Shown: in pieces, positions 34,934-44,512 of the stretch
Position numbering within the stretch: position 1 is the stretch's first letter
Layout: each line of letters starts with the position of its first letter
Origin: Parvicella sp964387945
Lineage (GTDB): Bacteria > Bacteroidota > Bacteroidia > Flavobacteriales_D > Parvicellaceae
NCBI GenBank assembly: GCA_964387945.1
Contig: CAYLYX010000004.1
Span: forward strand, 124,001 to 188,000
DNA: 64,000 nt
Direction: 5' to 3'
The notes under the pieces: model-generated
The model's input: the letters and a program-made list of their open reading frames with translations, nothing else
Told to the model about the DNA's origin: nothing
Databases searched by the model: none
Program-made: the position numbers and the translations under genes

Positions 34934-35270
34934 TTTAATGTGTTTGTTAATATTGAGTTAACAATTACTTAATATTAAACGTAAAAAACAACTTTTTGTT
35001 CTAAAATATTTTAAAACATAAAATGTTTATAGTGGATGAATATTTTAGTTTAATAACTATTTAGGGTGTTTTTAATCAATATGAGGATTAATATCGAACT
35101 ATAATTCTATAGTTAACAAAATGTTAACAATGAAATATCAGGTAAACTTTTTTCAAAAAATTAGTATTAACACTGTTTTTGTTGATAACGTCACTCTTTT
35201 TAGAAGGGTTTTAGAGAGAAATACTTGGCGCAAGATGTTTATATTTGTGGGGAATATCAAAGAGAGATAG
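34934..35270 (+). other. 337-bp AT-rich intergenic region upstream of icmF
   Basis: No coding frame or RNA gene is seen. The DNA is strongly AT-rich, with several GTTAAC palindromes (two around 35114-35130, GTTAACAAAATGTTAAC) and a -7 element for icmF at 35240. It separates two divergent promoters. No DnaA-box cluster is apparent. Confidence 0.7.
35240..35247 (+). promoter_or_regulatory. -7 promoter element for icmF
   Basis: TATATTTG is a full match to TAnnTTTG, 23 bases before the icmF ATG; an AGAGAGATAG stretch between them may serve as ribosome binding site. Confidence 0.5.
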
Positions 35271-38200
35271 ATGGAGAAAATAGCACCTTATACCCCTAAG
35301 AATAAAATTAGAATTGTGACCGCAGCTTCGTTGTTTGATGGACACGATGCAGCGATCAATATTATGCGTAGGATTATTCAGTCTACGGGCTGTGAGGTAA
35401 TTCACTTAGGGCACGATAGGAGTGTGGAAGAAGTAGTGAATTGTGCGATTCAAGAAGATGCGCAGGCGATAGCCATGACTTCCTATCAGGGAGGGCATAT
35501 CGAGTATTTTAAGTATATGTATGATTTACTGAAGGAAAAAGGGGCTGATCACATCAAGATATTCGGTGGAGGAGGAGGAACGATTCTTCCTTCAGAAATA
35601 GAAGAACTACATGAGTATGGTATTTGTCGCATCTATCACCCAGATGATGGTAGAGAAATGGGATTGCAAGGGATGATCAACGATATGGTGGAGAAGTGTG
35701 ATTTTCCTACTGGAGCGAATATTAATGGAGAGATGAAAGCGTTGGAGAGCAAAAATCCGTATTCAATCGCGCGATTAATCTCTGCGGCAGAGAATTTTCC
35801 AGAGGCGAACAAGGCTATGCTTGAGACGATTCACGAAAAAGCAGCAAAAATCGAGACGCCCATTTTGGGAATTACAGGTACAGGAGGGGCTGGTAAGTCT
35901 TCGTTAGTCGATGAGTTGGTAAGAAGGTTTTTGATTGATTTTCAAGATAAAACGATAGCGATTGTTTCTGTTGATCCTTCAAAACGTAAGACTGGAGGAG
36001 CATTATTGGGAGATCGGATTCGAATGAACGCCATCAAAAGCGATCGGGTTTATATGCGGTCTCTAGCAACGCGTCAGAGTAACTTGGCATTGAGTAAGCA
36101 TGTTGCTGAAGCGTTGGAAATTTTGAAAGCGGCCAAGTATGATTTGATCATTCTGGAAACCTCCGGAATTGGGCAGTCCGATACAGAGATCATGGATCAC
36201 AGCGATGTTTCGTTGTATGTAATGACGCCTGAGTTCGGTGCTGCTACACAGTTAGAAAAGATCGACATGCTCGATTTTGCCGATATGGTGGCGCTGAACA
36301 AATTTGATAAAAGAGGTGCGCTAGATGCTATCCGTGATGTCAGAAAGCAATACATGCGAAATCATAATCTCTGGGATGCTAAGGCGGAAGATATGCCTGT
36401 TTACGGTACAATCGCTTCTCAATTTAACGATCCGGGAATGAATTCTTTGTACAAAGGTTTGATGGATCTGATTGTCGAAAAGACAGGTGCTGATCTGAAT
36501 TCTCAGTTCGAGATTACCAAGGAGATGTCGGAGAAAGTTTTTGTCATTCCTCCTGCACGAACGCGTTACTTATCTGAGATTTCAGAAAATAACAGAGCTT
36601 ACGATAAGTGGGTAGATGAACAAGTGGATGTTGCTCAGGAATTGTTTGTATTGAGAGGTTCTGTTGATTCGTTAAAAGACTCTAGTCTAGAGGATAAGGA
36701 TCGATTAATTAAAGTTTTAGAAGAGCAATTTGAGAAAAAGAAATTAGATCTTGATCCGCACAACTGGCAGCTACTGGAAGATTGGGAAGGCAAGGTGGAA
36801 AAATACAAAGCACCAGTTTACACGTTCAAGGTTCGAGATAAAGAACTGTCCATTCAAACACATTCAGAATCGCTTTCACATTTGCAGATTCCAAAAGTAT
36901 GCTTACCCAAGTACAAAGGGTGGGGTGATGTGTTGAGATGGAGTTTACAGGAAAACGTTCCTGGAGAGTTTCCATTTACAGCTGGACTGTTTCCATTCAA
37001 ACGAGAGGGGGAAGATCCTACGAGGATGTTTGCCGGAGAAGGTGGGCCAGAACGGACGAATAGAAGATTTCATTATGTGAGTTTAGGAATGCCAGCAAAA
37101 CGCTTGAGTACGGCATTTGACTCAGTTACGTTGTATGGTAATGATCCCAATATCAGACCAGATATTTATGGGAAAATAGGGAACTCAGGGGTTTCCATTT
37201 GTTGTTTGGATGATGCCAAGAAACTGTATTCAGGATTTGATCTTTCTCATCCAGCCACTTCGGTTTCTATGACCATCAACGGACCAGCACCGATGCTACT
37301 CGGTTTCTTTATGAACGCTGCCATTGATCAGAATTGTGAGAAGTACATTAAAGAGAACGGACTGGAACAAGAAATTGAAGCGAAGATTGATGCCATCTAT
37401 AAAAAGAAAGGAGTAGATCGTCCTCAGTATCAGGGAGAATTGCCAGAAGGAAACGATGGACTCGGACTCATGTTGCTTGGCGTAACAGGAGATCAAGTCC
37501 TACCCACAGATGTTTACGCTCAAATCAAGGCGGAAACGTTAACAAAAGTTAGAGGGACTGTTCAAGCTGATATCTTAAAAGAAGATCAAGCACAGAATAC
37601 GTGTATTTTCAGCACGGAGTTTGCCCTCCGCTTGATGGGAGATGTTCAAGAGTATTTCATCGAAAAAGGAGTACGAAACTTCTATTCGGTATCTATTTCA
37701 GGGTATCACATTGCTGAAGCCGGTGCGAATCCAATTACTCAGTTGGCACTGACATTGGCTAATGGGTTTACCTACGTAGAGTATTATTTGAGCAGAGGAA
37801 TGGACATTGATAAATTTGGGCCCAACCTTTCGTTCTTCTTTTCTAATGGAATTGATCCTGAATATGCCGTTATCGGTAGGGTAGCGAGAAGAATTTGGTC
37901 AAAAGCATTGTCTAAGAAATACGGAGCCAACAAACGAGCTCAAATGCTCAAGTATCACATTCAAACCTCCGGAAGATCGCTTCATGCCCAGGAGATTGAT
38001 TTTAACGATATCCGAACCACTTTGCAGGCGCTCTATGCGATTTATGACAACTGTAACTCGTTACACACCAATGCTTATGATGAGGCGATTACTACGCCAA
38101 CGGAGGAGTCCGTGAGAAGAGCGATGGCCATTCAGTTGATCATTAACCGAGAGTTGGGATTAGCTAAAAATGAGAACCCAATCCAAGGAGCATTTATCAT

Positions 38201-38651
38201 CGAGGAACTTACTGATCTAGTTGAAGAAGCTGTATTGACGGAGTTTGATCGAATCACAGAAAGAGGTGGGGTACTCGGTGCGATGGAAACCATGTATCAG
38301 CGAAGCAAAATTCAGGAAGAGTCGTTATATTATGAAACGTTGAAGCATACAGGTGAATTTCCGATTATTGGCGTGAATACATTTTTGAGTTCAAAAGGTT
38401 CGCCTACGATACTGCCAAAAGAGGTGATAAGAGCAACAGAGAACGAGAAACAGTATCAGATCAACATGTTGGCAGCGCTGCACAAAAAGAATGAAGATAG
38501 AGCGTCAGAAGAGCTGAATCGAATTCAAATGACGGCTATCCAAAATCAGAATGTTTTTGATGCCCTGATGGAAGCTACAAAATATTGCTCGCTCGGACAG
38601 ATCACGGAGGCCTTATTTGAAGTGGGTGGACAGTATCGAAGAAATATGTAA
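35271..38651 (+). CDS. icmF: Fused isobutyryl-CoA mutase (IcmF)
   Basis: A 1126-residue fusion of an N-terminal B12-binding domain, a MeaB-type G-protein chaperone and a C-terminal TIM-barrel mutase. The B12 loop reads FDGHDAAINIMRR (histidine near 26), with GHDRSVEEVV and FGGGGGTI further on. The G domain (about 195-420) has the P-loop GITGTGGAGKSSLVDEL and the base-recognition NKFDKRG. The mutase part starts near FTAGLFPFKREGEDPTRMFAGE. IcmF carries out the reversible isobutyryl-CoA/n-butyryl-CoA (or isovaleryl/pivalyl) rearrangement using adenosylcobalamin, with its own G-protein for cofactor loading. Length and order match the family. A small membrane protein gene follows after 17 bases. 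Confidence 0.95.
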   Translation: MEKIAPYTPKNKIRIVTAASLFDGHDAAINIMRRIIQSTGCEVIHLGHDRSVEEVVNCAIQEDAQAIAMTSYQGGHIEYFKYMYDLLKEKGADHIKIFGGGGGTILPSEIEELHEYGICRIYHPDDGREMGLQGMINDMVEKCDFPTGANINGEMKALESKNPYSIARLISAAENFPEANKAMLETIHEKAAKIETPILGITGTGGAGKSSLVDELVRRFLIDFQDKTIAIVSVDPSKRKTGGALLGDRIRMNAIKSDRVYMRSLATRQSNLALSKHVAEALEILKAAKYDLIILETSGIGQSDTEIMDHSDVSLYVMTPEFGAATQLEKIDMLDFADMVALNKFDKRGALDAIRDVRKQYMRNHNLWDAKAEDMPVYGTIASQFNDPGMNSLYKGLMDLIVEKTGADLNSQFEITKEMSEKVFVIPPARTRYLSEISENNRAYDKWVDEQVDVAQELFVLRGSVDSLKDSSLEDKDRLIKVLEEQFEKKKLDLDPHNWQLLEDWEGKVEKYKAPVYTFKVRDKELSIQTHSESLSHLQIPKVCLPKYKGWGDVLRWSLQENVPGEFPFTAGLFPFKREGEDPTRMFAGEGGPERTNRRFHYVSLGMPAKRLSTAFDSVTLYGNDPNIRPDIYGKIGNSGVSICCLDDAKKLYSGFDLSHPATSVSMTINGPAPMLLGFFMNAAIDQNCEKYIKENGLEQEIEAKIDAIYKKKGVDRPQYQGELPEGNDGLGLMLLGVTGDQVLPTDVYAQIKAETLTKVRGTVQADILKEDQAQNTCIFSTEFALRLMGDVQEYFIEKGVRNFYSVSISGYHIAEAGANPITQLALTLANGFTYVEYYLSRGMDIDKFGPNLSFFFSNGIDPEYAVIGRVARRIWSKALSKKYGANKRAQMLKYHIQTSGRSLHAQEIDFNDIRTTLQALYAIYDNCNSLHTNAYDEAITTPTEESVRRAMAIQLIINRELGLAKNENPIQGAFIIEELTDLVEEAVLTEFDRITERGGVLGAMETMYQRSKIQEESLYYETLKHTGEFPIIGVNTFLSSKGSPTILPKEVIRATENEKQYQINMLAALHKKNEDRASEELNRIQMTAIQNQNVFDALMEATKYCSLGQITEALFEVGGQYRRNM

Positions 38652-38668
38652 CAAATAATCTCGTAACT

Positions 38669-38977
38669 ATGAAAATTATCGCTTATATCGCTATTGGACT
38701 AGCTGTTGTTGCCCTTGGACTAGGGATTTATAATCAGATAGAATACGTTCCAAAAGATACCGATTCAGCCATGGATTTGTTTGGTCCTGAGCTTTGGAGG
38801 GAGTATCACGACACCAAAATGCTCTACGGATACATTGAGTTTGCGTTAGGAGCCGTAGCTTTTGTTTTGGGCGTTATTCCAGCGATCAAAAAAGAGAAGA
38901 TCGGATGGGTTGCTGCTATTTTAGGACTGGCGGCATTCTTTCTGGGTGCGAGTCACTGTACTCACATGTTCTCATAG
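38669..38977 (+). CDS. Small three-helix membrane protein, unknown function
   Basis: A 102-residue protein with three predicted membrane helices (about 4-22, 52-70 and 76-96), rich in glycine and alanine. I recognise no family. It follows icmF by 17 bases and is presumably co-transcribed with it, but the sequence gives no link to the mutase. A short His/Cys pair (ASHCTHMFS) closes the protein. Confidence 0.7.
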   Translation: MKIIAYIAIGLAVVALGLGIYNQIEYVPKDTDSAMDLFGPELWREYHDTKMLYGYIEFALGAVAFVLGVIPAIKKEKIGWVAAILGLAAFFLGASHCTHMFS

Positions 38978-39018
38978 AAATCAAGGTACAATTATTGTAC
39001 TTGCTCGGAATTAATGGT

Positions 39019-39026
39019 TAATTTTA
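39019..39026 (+). promoter_or_regulatory. -7-like element before a TTG start
   Basis: TAATTTTA, one mismatch to TAnnTTTG, ends three bases before the TTG at 39030. It follows the layout of the leaderless genes, but with a non-ATG start. Confidence 0.28.
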
Positions 39027-39029
39027 TCA

Positions 39030-41048
39030 TTGATTCGAGCTATTTTGTTGAGAGGAAGAAATACCATATTTAGACAATTACTTGTCACCATCTTAATTCC
39101 AGTGATGCTGATCATCGGGGGAATAAGTCTGTATAATTTCTGGAAAAAGAAGAAAGAAATTCAGGAAAACAGACAAGAGCATCTTACGCAGGTAAAGTCT
39201 GAATTGAGAGACTTTGTGGTGTTTTTCGATAATACAATTGCTGAGTTTGAGCATAAGTTGAGCTTACAGGCTGAGCAGTTTAGTGACACCCTTGTCAATC
39301 ATATTTTCAAAACGACAGATAGTATTGAAACGGCAGACCTCAAGGAATTGCGTAAGTCTATTGGAATGACGGAAGATCAGGACATCTACATCGTCAATAA
39401 GAATGGGGTAATTGTCAATACAACTTATGCTCAGGATTTAGGGCTTGACTTCTTTTCTTTTGGAGAGTTTTTCATCAATCATTTTAACCATGTGTGGGAG
39501 GTGGGAACGTTTGTAGAAGACCGTATCAGTTTGGAGATGTCTACTAAACTTCCTAAGAAGTACACCTACCAGTCAACACTTGATAAGCAGTATGTGGTGG
39601 AGTTGGGACTATACGATACCTACTCCAAAAATATTGTGGATTTATTTACCCAAAAACTTAACTCCATTGCAGATAAATACAGTGATATTGACACGGTTTC
39701 CTTGTATTTCGGAACGGATAAGTTTATCAACTATCAGGGGCATTCGTTGACGGACGAACAAATGCAGGAGGCCAAGAAAGAATTGGCAGATAAAGCTGAG
39801 TTCCAACAAACAAAGAAAATGGATGGGGTCACAAGAACGACCTTATTTATGCAATTGGATTTGGATGATTCTGCTCTTCAAGACGATTATGTGATACGTG
39901 TGAAATACAACAATGCAAGGGAATTAGCGCTAATTTCTGCAGAGTTTAAATTGTTTGGATTACTCTTACTTTTCATCATCATTCCGATGTCGTTATTGAT
40001 TCTTTGGAGAGCAAAAGTGATCTCGAAACCCATCAGTATTCTGCTAGAGAAAGTGGACGCCATTCAGGAAGGTGACTTAGGAGCAAAGGTTCCAGTTATC
40101 GGGAATAATGAAGTTACAGAACTTAGCATTCACTTCAACGATATGATGGCTGAGTTAAAGCAGTCTCACGATACGCTGGAGGAGAAGGTAGAGGAGAGGA
40201 CCAAAGAGTTGGTCGAGAAGAACAAAGTGATTGAAATGACGCATAAGTCGATCCAGGATAGTATTAATTACTCCAAAAGACTTCAAAAAGCTGTTCTGCC
40301 AGAAAAAGAAGAGTTCAAAAAGCGGTTGGGAGATAGTTTTGTCTTGTTCAGGCCAAAGGATGTGGTGAGTGGAGATTTTTATTGGTTTGAAAAACATGGA
40401 GGTTACGATTTTATAGCAGCTGCGGATTGTACCGGTCACGGAGTTCCTGGAGCAATGGTAAGTTTTGTTTGTAACAACGCGTTAAACCGATCCCTGTATG
40501 AGTTCAGTAAATTGTCTCCAGATAATGTTTTACAGCACACGCGTGAGATCGTAATTGAGACCTTTTCTAAAAGCGGAAAAGACATCAAAGATGGGATGGA
40601 CATTGCACTTTGCCGTATTAACAAAGATCGCGATGAACTCTTGTTTGTAGGGGCCAATAATCCCTGTTGGATCATTCGAAAGAATGAGTACCTCAGTGAG
40701 ATAGAACTGGAAGATGAAAAAACAGTAGTGGGTGATCATTACTCTTTATTAGAGGTTAAAGGAGATAAGAAACCGATCGGACTGCATGAAGATATGTCGC
40801 CATTTACGTGTCATAATATCCCGGTTTGTGAAGGCGATACGTACTATCTCTTTACCGATGGTTATGCCGATCAATTTGGTGGTAACAAAGGAAAAAAGAT
40901 GATGTACAAGCCGTTCAAAAACCTCTTGCTTTCCATGGCAGAACGCTCACTAGAAGAGCAACACGAAGAGTTAGAAAAGTCGTTTGACAACTGGATGGGA
41001 GACTTTGAGCAGGTAGATGATGTTTGCGTAATAGGTTTTAGGTTATAA
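39030..41048 (+). CDS. SpoIIE-type PP2C phosphatase with periplasmic sensor and HAMP domain
   Basis: A 672-residue signalling phosphatase. A membrane helix near residues 12-32 (LVTILIPVMLIIGGISL), a periplasmic sensor of about 270 residues, a second helix (about 308-328), a HAMP segment (KPISILLEKVDAIQEGDLGAKVP) and a coiled coil lead to the SpoIIE/PPM domain (SIQDSINYSKRLQKAVLP, GDFYWFEK, DCTGHGVPGAMVS, DGMDIAL, TDGYADQFGG, DDVCVIGF). There is no ATG: an in-frame TAA at 39012 limits the 5' end and the first usable codon is the TTG at 39030, needed to keep the N-terminal helix complete. The start is therefore uncertain. Confidence 0.92.
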   Translation: MIRAILLRGRNTIFRQLLVTILIPVMLIIGGISLYNFWKKKKEIQENRQEHLTQVKSELRDFVVFFDNTIAEFEHKLSLQAEQFSDTLVNHIFKTTDSIETADLKELRKSIGMTEDQDIYIVNKNGVIVNTTYAQDLGLDFFSFGEFFINHFNHVWEVGTFVEDRISLEMSTKLPKKYTYQSTLDKQYVVELGLYDTYSKNIVDLFTQKLNSIADKYSDIDTVSLYFGTDKFINYQGHSLTDEQMQEAKKELADKAEFQQTKKMDGVTRTTLFMQLDLDDSALQDDYVIRVKYNNARELALISAEFKLFGLLLLFIIIPMSLLILWRAKVISKPISILLEKVDAIQEGDLGAKVPVIGNNEVTELSIHFNDMMAELKQSHDTLEEKVEERTKELVEKNKVIEMTHKSIQDSINYSKRLQKAVLPEKEEFKKRLGDSFVLFRPKDVVSGDFYWFEKHGGYDFIAAADCTGHGVPGAMVSFVCNNALNRSLYEFSKLSPDNVLQHTREIVIETFSKSGKDIKDGMDIALCRINKDRDELLFVGANNPCWIIRKNEYLSEIELEDEKTVVGDHYSLLEVKGDKKPIGLHEDMSPFTCHNIPVCEGDTYYLFTDGYADQFGGNKGKKMMYKPFKNLLLSMAERSLEEQHEELEKSFDNWMGDFEQVDDVCVIGFRL

Positions 41049-41119
41049 AGCGAAAGACCTATTTAAGCAGTTTACTCTGAGTGAGTCGAAGAGCAATAGG
41101 TTTAGGTTATAACCACCTT

Positions 41120-42223
41120 TTAACCTTTCATTTCCTGCTGTTGAAACAGCTTATAGAAATTTTCATCAAAAGGGTAGTCCCAGCAACCCATACGATGATA
41201 AAGGTGACCACCGAATCCTCTTTTGTAAATATGTACGCCATGTAACGGGTGGTTGCGTTTAAGGTTGGGTGCTGATCCGAACATATCGTATTCCGTGCAA
41301 CCGTAGTTCTTCGCAAGTTTTATCGATTCCCATTGCAGCGCATAGCTTGCCATGTATTGGTTTTTGTTCGAACTAGATGCGCCATACAGGTAATTGGCTC
41401 TTTTTCCAGCGAGTACCAAAAACATAGAAGACAAGAATTCACCGTTTAGGTCAGCCATTAACATTTTTACGGTTACCCCCTGCTTACTGTTGTCCTGATT
41501 TTGCAATATTTGTCTGAAATAGTCTTCTCCCAAAATGGGCATATTGTGACGAGTGGCGGTTTGTAGGTAAAGGTCATGCCAGACAGCAATGGAATCCAGT
41601 CCGTATTCTTTTACTGTAATGCCGTTTCGTAAAGCCCTTTTCACATTATAACGGGTGTTGTACCGCATGTTTTTGAGCAGTTCTTTTTCGGATAAGTTGA
41701 GATCCAAAAAGTAGGTGTTCTTGGGAAGGGAATCGCTAACGCTCTTTCTGAGGTTGCCATAATTTGTTTTGAAGTTCACCCGGTATTCCTGAATTCGATG
41801 TTCTGGAGCTCCTTTCCAGTTGCCCGATTCATCAAAATAATCATCTTCTGTAGCCCATGGGTTTTGCCACATAAGGTCATAGCGAATGAAAACGCAATGC
41901 TTGGGCAAGTGCTTCTTCAGTGATTCAGAAAGTACTTCCAAAAATACGCCTTGGTTTTCGAGCGTAGGTTCAACTTTGGGACCATAGGGAACATAAGCAA
42001 AGCTATGATGCTTGTCGATGGGCTTGATGAGAATGAGTAAATCATCTACCGTTTTGATTTGTGAACCAGAAGAATGAATCAACACATCCTTGGATACATT
42101 GATTTCACAAGCCTTTGGCGTAAAACCCTGATTGCTTTTGATCCGCCCCCAAAAAGGCGTTTGGGGTAGTATATTGGTGGTACTTAATTCTTCAACCGAT
42201 TTTGCCTGAAGGGTACAAATCAT
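41120..42223 (-). CDS. FemAB-like aminoacyl/GNAT-fold transferase
   Basis: A 367-residue protein of the FemA/FemB family (tandem GNAT-like folds), which in Gram-positive bacteria add amino acids to the peptidoglycan stem. Landmarks include the PQTPFWGRIKSNQGF opening, VFIRYDLMW, NMRYNTRYNVKRALRNG, and the C-terminal YASYALQWESIKLAKNYG-like block (ASYALQWESIKLAKNYGC) with YDMFGSAPNL. Gram-negative homologues may modify peptidoglycan or a cell-surface peptide, so the substrate here is unknown. A full-match -7 element lies 16 bases before the ATG. Confidence 0.85.
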   Translation of the reverse strand: MICTLQAKSVEELSTTNILPQTPFWGRIKSNQGFTPKACEINVSKDVLIHSSGSQIKTVDDLLILIKPIDKHHSFAYVPYGPKVEPTLENQGVFLEVLSESLKKHLPKHCVFIRYDLMWQNPWATEDDYFDESGNWKGAPEHRIQEYRVNFKTNYGNLRKSVSDSLPKNTYFLDLNLSEKELLKNMRYNTRYNVKRALRNGITVKEYGLDSIAVWHDLYLQTATRHNMPILGEDYFRQILQNQDNSKQGVTVKMLMADLNGEFLSSMFLVLAGKRANYLYGASSSNKNQYMASYALQWESIKLAKNYGCTEYDMFGSAPNLKRNHPLHGVHIYKRGFGGHLYHRMGCWDYPFDENFYKLFQQQEMKG

Positions 42224-42239
42224 TCCATTTACTTTTTTG

Positions 42240-42247
42240 CAAAGCTA
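42240..42247 (-). promoter_or_regulatory. -7 promoter element for the FemAB-like gene
   Basis: The minus strand reads TAGCTTTG, a full match to TAnnTTTG, 16 bases before the ATG at 42223. Confidence 0.5.
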
Positions 42248-42302
42248 TAAACTGTGAATGGAAAGAAAAAGCGAACAGGACAAGACCTATTTAACGCCAT
42301 TA

Positions 42303-43379
42303 TTACCGTGGTTTCAATGCCTTAAAGTTCTTCTTTAGCCATTTATAATCGATCACATCAAAAATAGCTAATGCAGCATGTGATTTCAATTGTTTATTGA
42401 ATGGAGAATAGATGGAAACACCACAATAGTCAAAGACCTTGTCTGATTTCGGATTGGTGAGGTGACGGATCGTCTTTGAACCCGGTAAGTACTGGAGTTC
42501 TTTTAGTATGGCTTGATCAAAGGATGCCACATTGATCATAGAATGAATGTCCCAATAGGTTTCACCAAAATATTCTTCGGTGATCAGTACGTCAGGGTCA
42601 CATTTTACCTTGCTGAGTTGGTTAATGAGAGTTGAAAGCTCAAAAACATAATTGTCTAATGTTGAATTGTCGACAAGCGTGTAAGAATAATACATGTCTT
42701 CACCATCAAATTGGGCGATAGTGGTACCAAGTTCTTCGCTACTCAGGTTAGGATTTTTACCCAGCATTTGTATCATTTCTACGTAGTAGGAGTTGGGAGC
42801 ACCAAGGTTGAGTTGAGAGGCCAATGTGTATTCTGCGCAATCTCGAAATTCGTAGAGGATTTCAATACTACTTCTATTGCATTGTTGCAAAAACAGCAAG
42901 TCAGATTGCTGTTCACGAGAGCTATTAAACGCTTCGATGACATTACTTACTTCAACAATGTTATAGACTTGCATGGCTGGATACGTATCAATTCCCATGC
43001 TTCCCAGATCGGCTCCATGATCAAGAAAGAAGAGCGCACATCGATCAAATACGAACTTTTCGTTGACCCAATTTAGATAATCCTTGAATACAGAAATATC
43101 ACTCGATTCAACCGATAGCAATGTGGTATCAATCTTTCCATCAGTTATTACGTACCGCTTATGACCCAAAGTGTCGGATAGATCAGCTTGAATGGTTATT
43201 CCTACGTTAGTACAACCTTCACTGCCCTTGACGATGCTTGAAACGATCTCGGTGCTAAATTCTGAAAGATCATTGTCGTACGGCATGTAATAGATGAGAA
43301 GCCAATCTAGCGTATCCGATTCACTCGCTCGACTATAAGTCGTGGTTAGTATAAAAACGAATATGATTAAATATTTCAC
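42303..43379 (-). CDS. Clostripain-like C11 peptidase
   Basis: A 358-residue secreted cysteine peptidase of the C11 (clostripain) family, starting with a GTG at 43379. A signal peptide is present (LIIFVFILTTTYSRAS). The catalytic histidine lies in LFFLDHGADLGSMGID and the catalytic cysteine in LLFLQQCNRSSIEIL (about 160). The opening WLLIYYMPYDNDLSEF is the family start. C11 enzymes cut after arginine or lysine and are often autoprocessed. It is followed 23 bases upstream on the same strand by a six-helix membrane protein gene; no substrate is indicated. Confidence 0.85.
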   Translation of the reverse strand: MKYLIIFVFILTTTYSRASESDTLDWLLIYYMPYDNDLSEFSTEIVSSIVKGSEGCTNVGITIQADLSDTLGHKRYVITDGKIDTTLLSVESSDISVFKDYLNWVNEKFVFDRCALFFLDHGADLGSMGIDTYPAMQVYNIVEVSNVIEAFNSSREQQSDLLFLQQCNRSSIEILYEFRDCAEYTLASQLNLGAPNSYYVEMIQMLGKNPNLSSEELGTTIAQFDGEDMYYSYTLVDNSTLDNYVFELSTLINQLSKVKCDPDVLITEEYFGETYWDIHSMINVASFDQAILKELQYLPGSKTIRHLTNPKSDKVFDYCGVSIYSPFNKQLKSHAALAIFDVIDYKWLKKNFKALKPR

Positions 43380-43402
43380 TTCTGTAAAATTTCATTGTAA
43401 AA

Positions 43403-44011
43403 CTAAGCATCCAATAATTCACTGTGCGTTTTGTCAAGCAACAGCCTTTCCGCATTTAAATGGAGAACGAAAAAGACCGCTGAGATTACACTCAGATAAC
43501 CTCCAATCTCAGCCAAAGTCAGAATCATTTGGTCAAAAATATAGTTTGTAAGGTAGTAATTAACGATCATACCGATGATTGAGATGATAATCAGAATAAC
43601 TCCATTGATTCGAAGGAAGGCAGATACTTTTGTCTTATTGATCACCAACAAAATTCCGTAAAGTATGACAACTAGGTTGTAGACTTTAGCAATCAAAAAA
43701 TACCACTGGAAATTCTCATCACTGTAGTCTGCACTCAACTCAAAGTTTAACTCATAATAGAGAATCATTTCAAAAAGTACCATAACGCCTAGCGTGGAAA
43801 AAGTGATCCATAACTTTTTCTTGAAAAAATAAATCAAGGCAAAAAGGCACGCTATTTGAGATATTGTAAGAACACCTGTTCGGAAGTAGAACCCCTGTGA
43901 TTGATTAAATAAAAAAGTATTAGGATGAAAGTCATTATAGATAGAAAGTAATACTGCAATTGCACCCAAAAGGTTGGTGAAAATAGCAATTCTATAAAAT
44001 CGTTCGGTCAT
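43403..44011 (-). CDS. Six-helix membrane protein, unknown function
   Basis: A 202-residue protein with about six predicted membrane helices spread over its length (for example LLGAIAVLLSIYND and VVILYGILLVINK) and few charged loops. I recognise no named family. It lies between the C11 peptidase gene (23 bases) and a lipoprotein gene (25 bases), all on the minus strand, so the three could be one operon. This is the last gene set before the second accessory array. Confidence 0.68.
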   Translation of the reverse strand: MTERFYRIAIFTNLLGAIAVLLSIYNDFHPNTFLFNQSQGFYFRTGVLTISQIACLFALIYFFKKKLWITFSTLGVMVLFEMILYYELNFELSADYSDENFQWYFLIAKVYNLVVILYGILLVINKTKVSAFLRINGVILIIISIIGMIVNYYLTNYIFDQMILTLAEIGGYLSVISAVFFVLHLNAERLLLDKTHSELLDA

Positions 44012-44036
44012 GCAAGTTGGTTAGGAAGTTTAACAC

Positions 44037-44459
44037 TTACTGTCTCTTCAATAGTGCCTCAGCAACCGGGTTTTCAGCGTCATAACTTCTGATGAAATAG
44101 AGCACTTTGATTTCATTCGAATTATCAGTTGCTATGAGGTGTACCTCTACGCCTTGATCACAGTTTCCGGTTCCATGTTCTATGGTTTCGCGAAGGATCA
44201 ACTTTTCGTATTTACCATTTGCATCTTTCGTTTTGATTTGTTCAGTTCCATTTCCGATCACTTTCCAGCTTCCCATGCACATGAGGTCGGGGTATTCAAT
44301 CACAAATTCATCGTTGGCAGATACGTCCAATTTAACCTCGTAGGTGGCGTTGTCTATTTGTTTGGCTGTTCCTGTCCATGTACCGTGTGTCCATTTGATG
44401 TTGGAACAGGATGAGAGTAAACCTGTGGCAATTGCAAGTACTAAAAATAGGTGCTTCAT
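44037..44459 (-). CDS. Small predicted lipoprotein, unknown function
   Basis: A 140-residue lipoprotein (signal and lipobox FLVLAIATGLLSSCSN). The mature part looks like a single beta-rich domain: WTHGTWTGTAKQIDNATYEVKLDV and a later YLMCMGSWKVIGNGTEQI-like segment (LMCMGSWKVIGNGTE). It resembles small calycin-like lipoproteins, but I cannot name the family. It sits next to the left edge of the second cassette array and is probably resident. Confidence 0.68.
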   Translation of the reverse strand: MKHLFLVLAIATGLLSSCSNIKWTHGTWTGTAKQIDNATYEVKLDVSANDEFVIEYPDLMCMGSWKVIGNGTEQIKTKDANGKYEKLILRETIEHGTGNCDQGVEVHLIATDNSNEIKVLYFIRSYDAENPVAEALLKRQ

Positions 44460-44512
44460 TACTTGTTTTTTAAGTTGGTTGAAGATACAAAAAAAGCCTA
44501 GATGGTTGTTGG

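Noticed and set aside
34934..35270. Replication origin in the AT-rich gap
   Set aside because: No cluster of DnaA boxes and no dnaA or other origin-linked gene; GTTAAC words alone are not enough.
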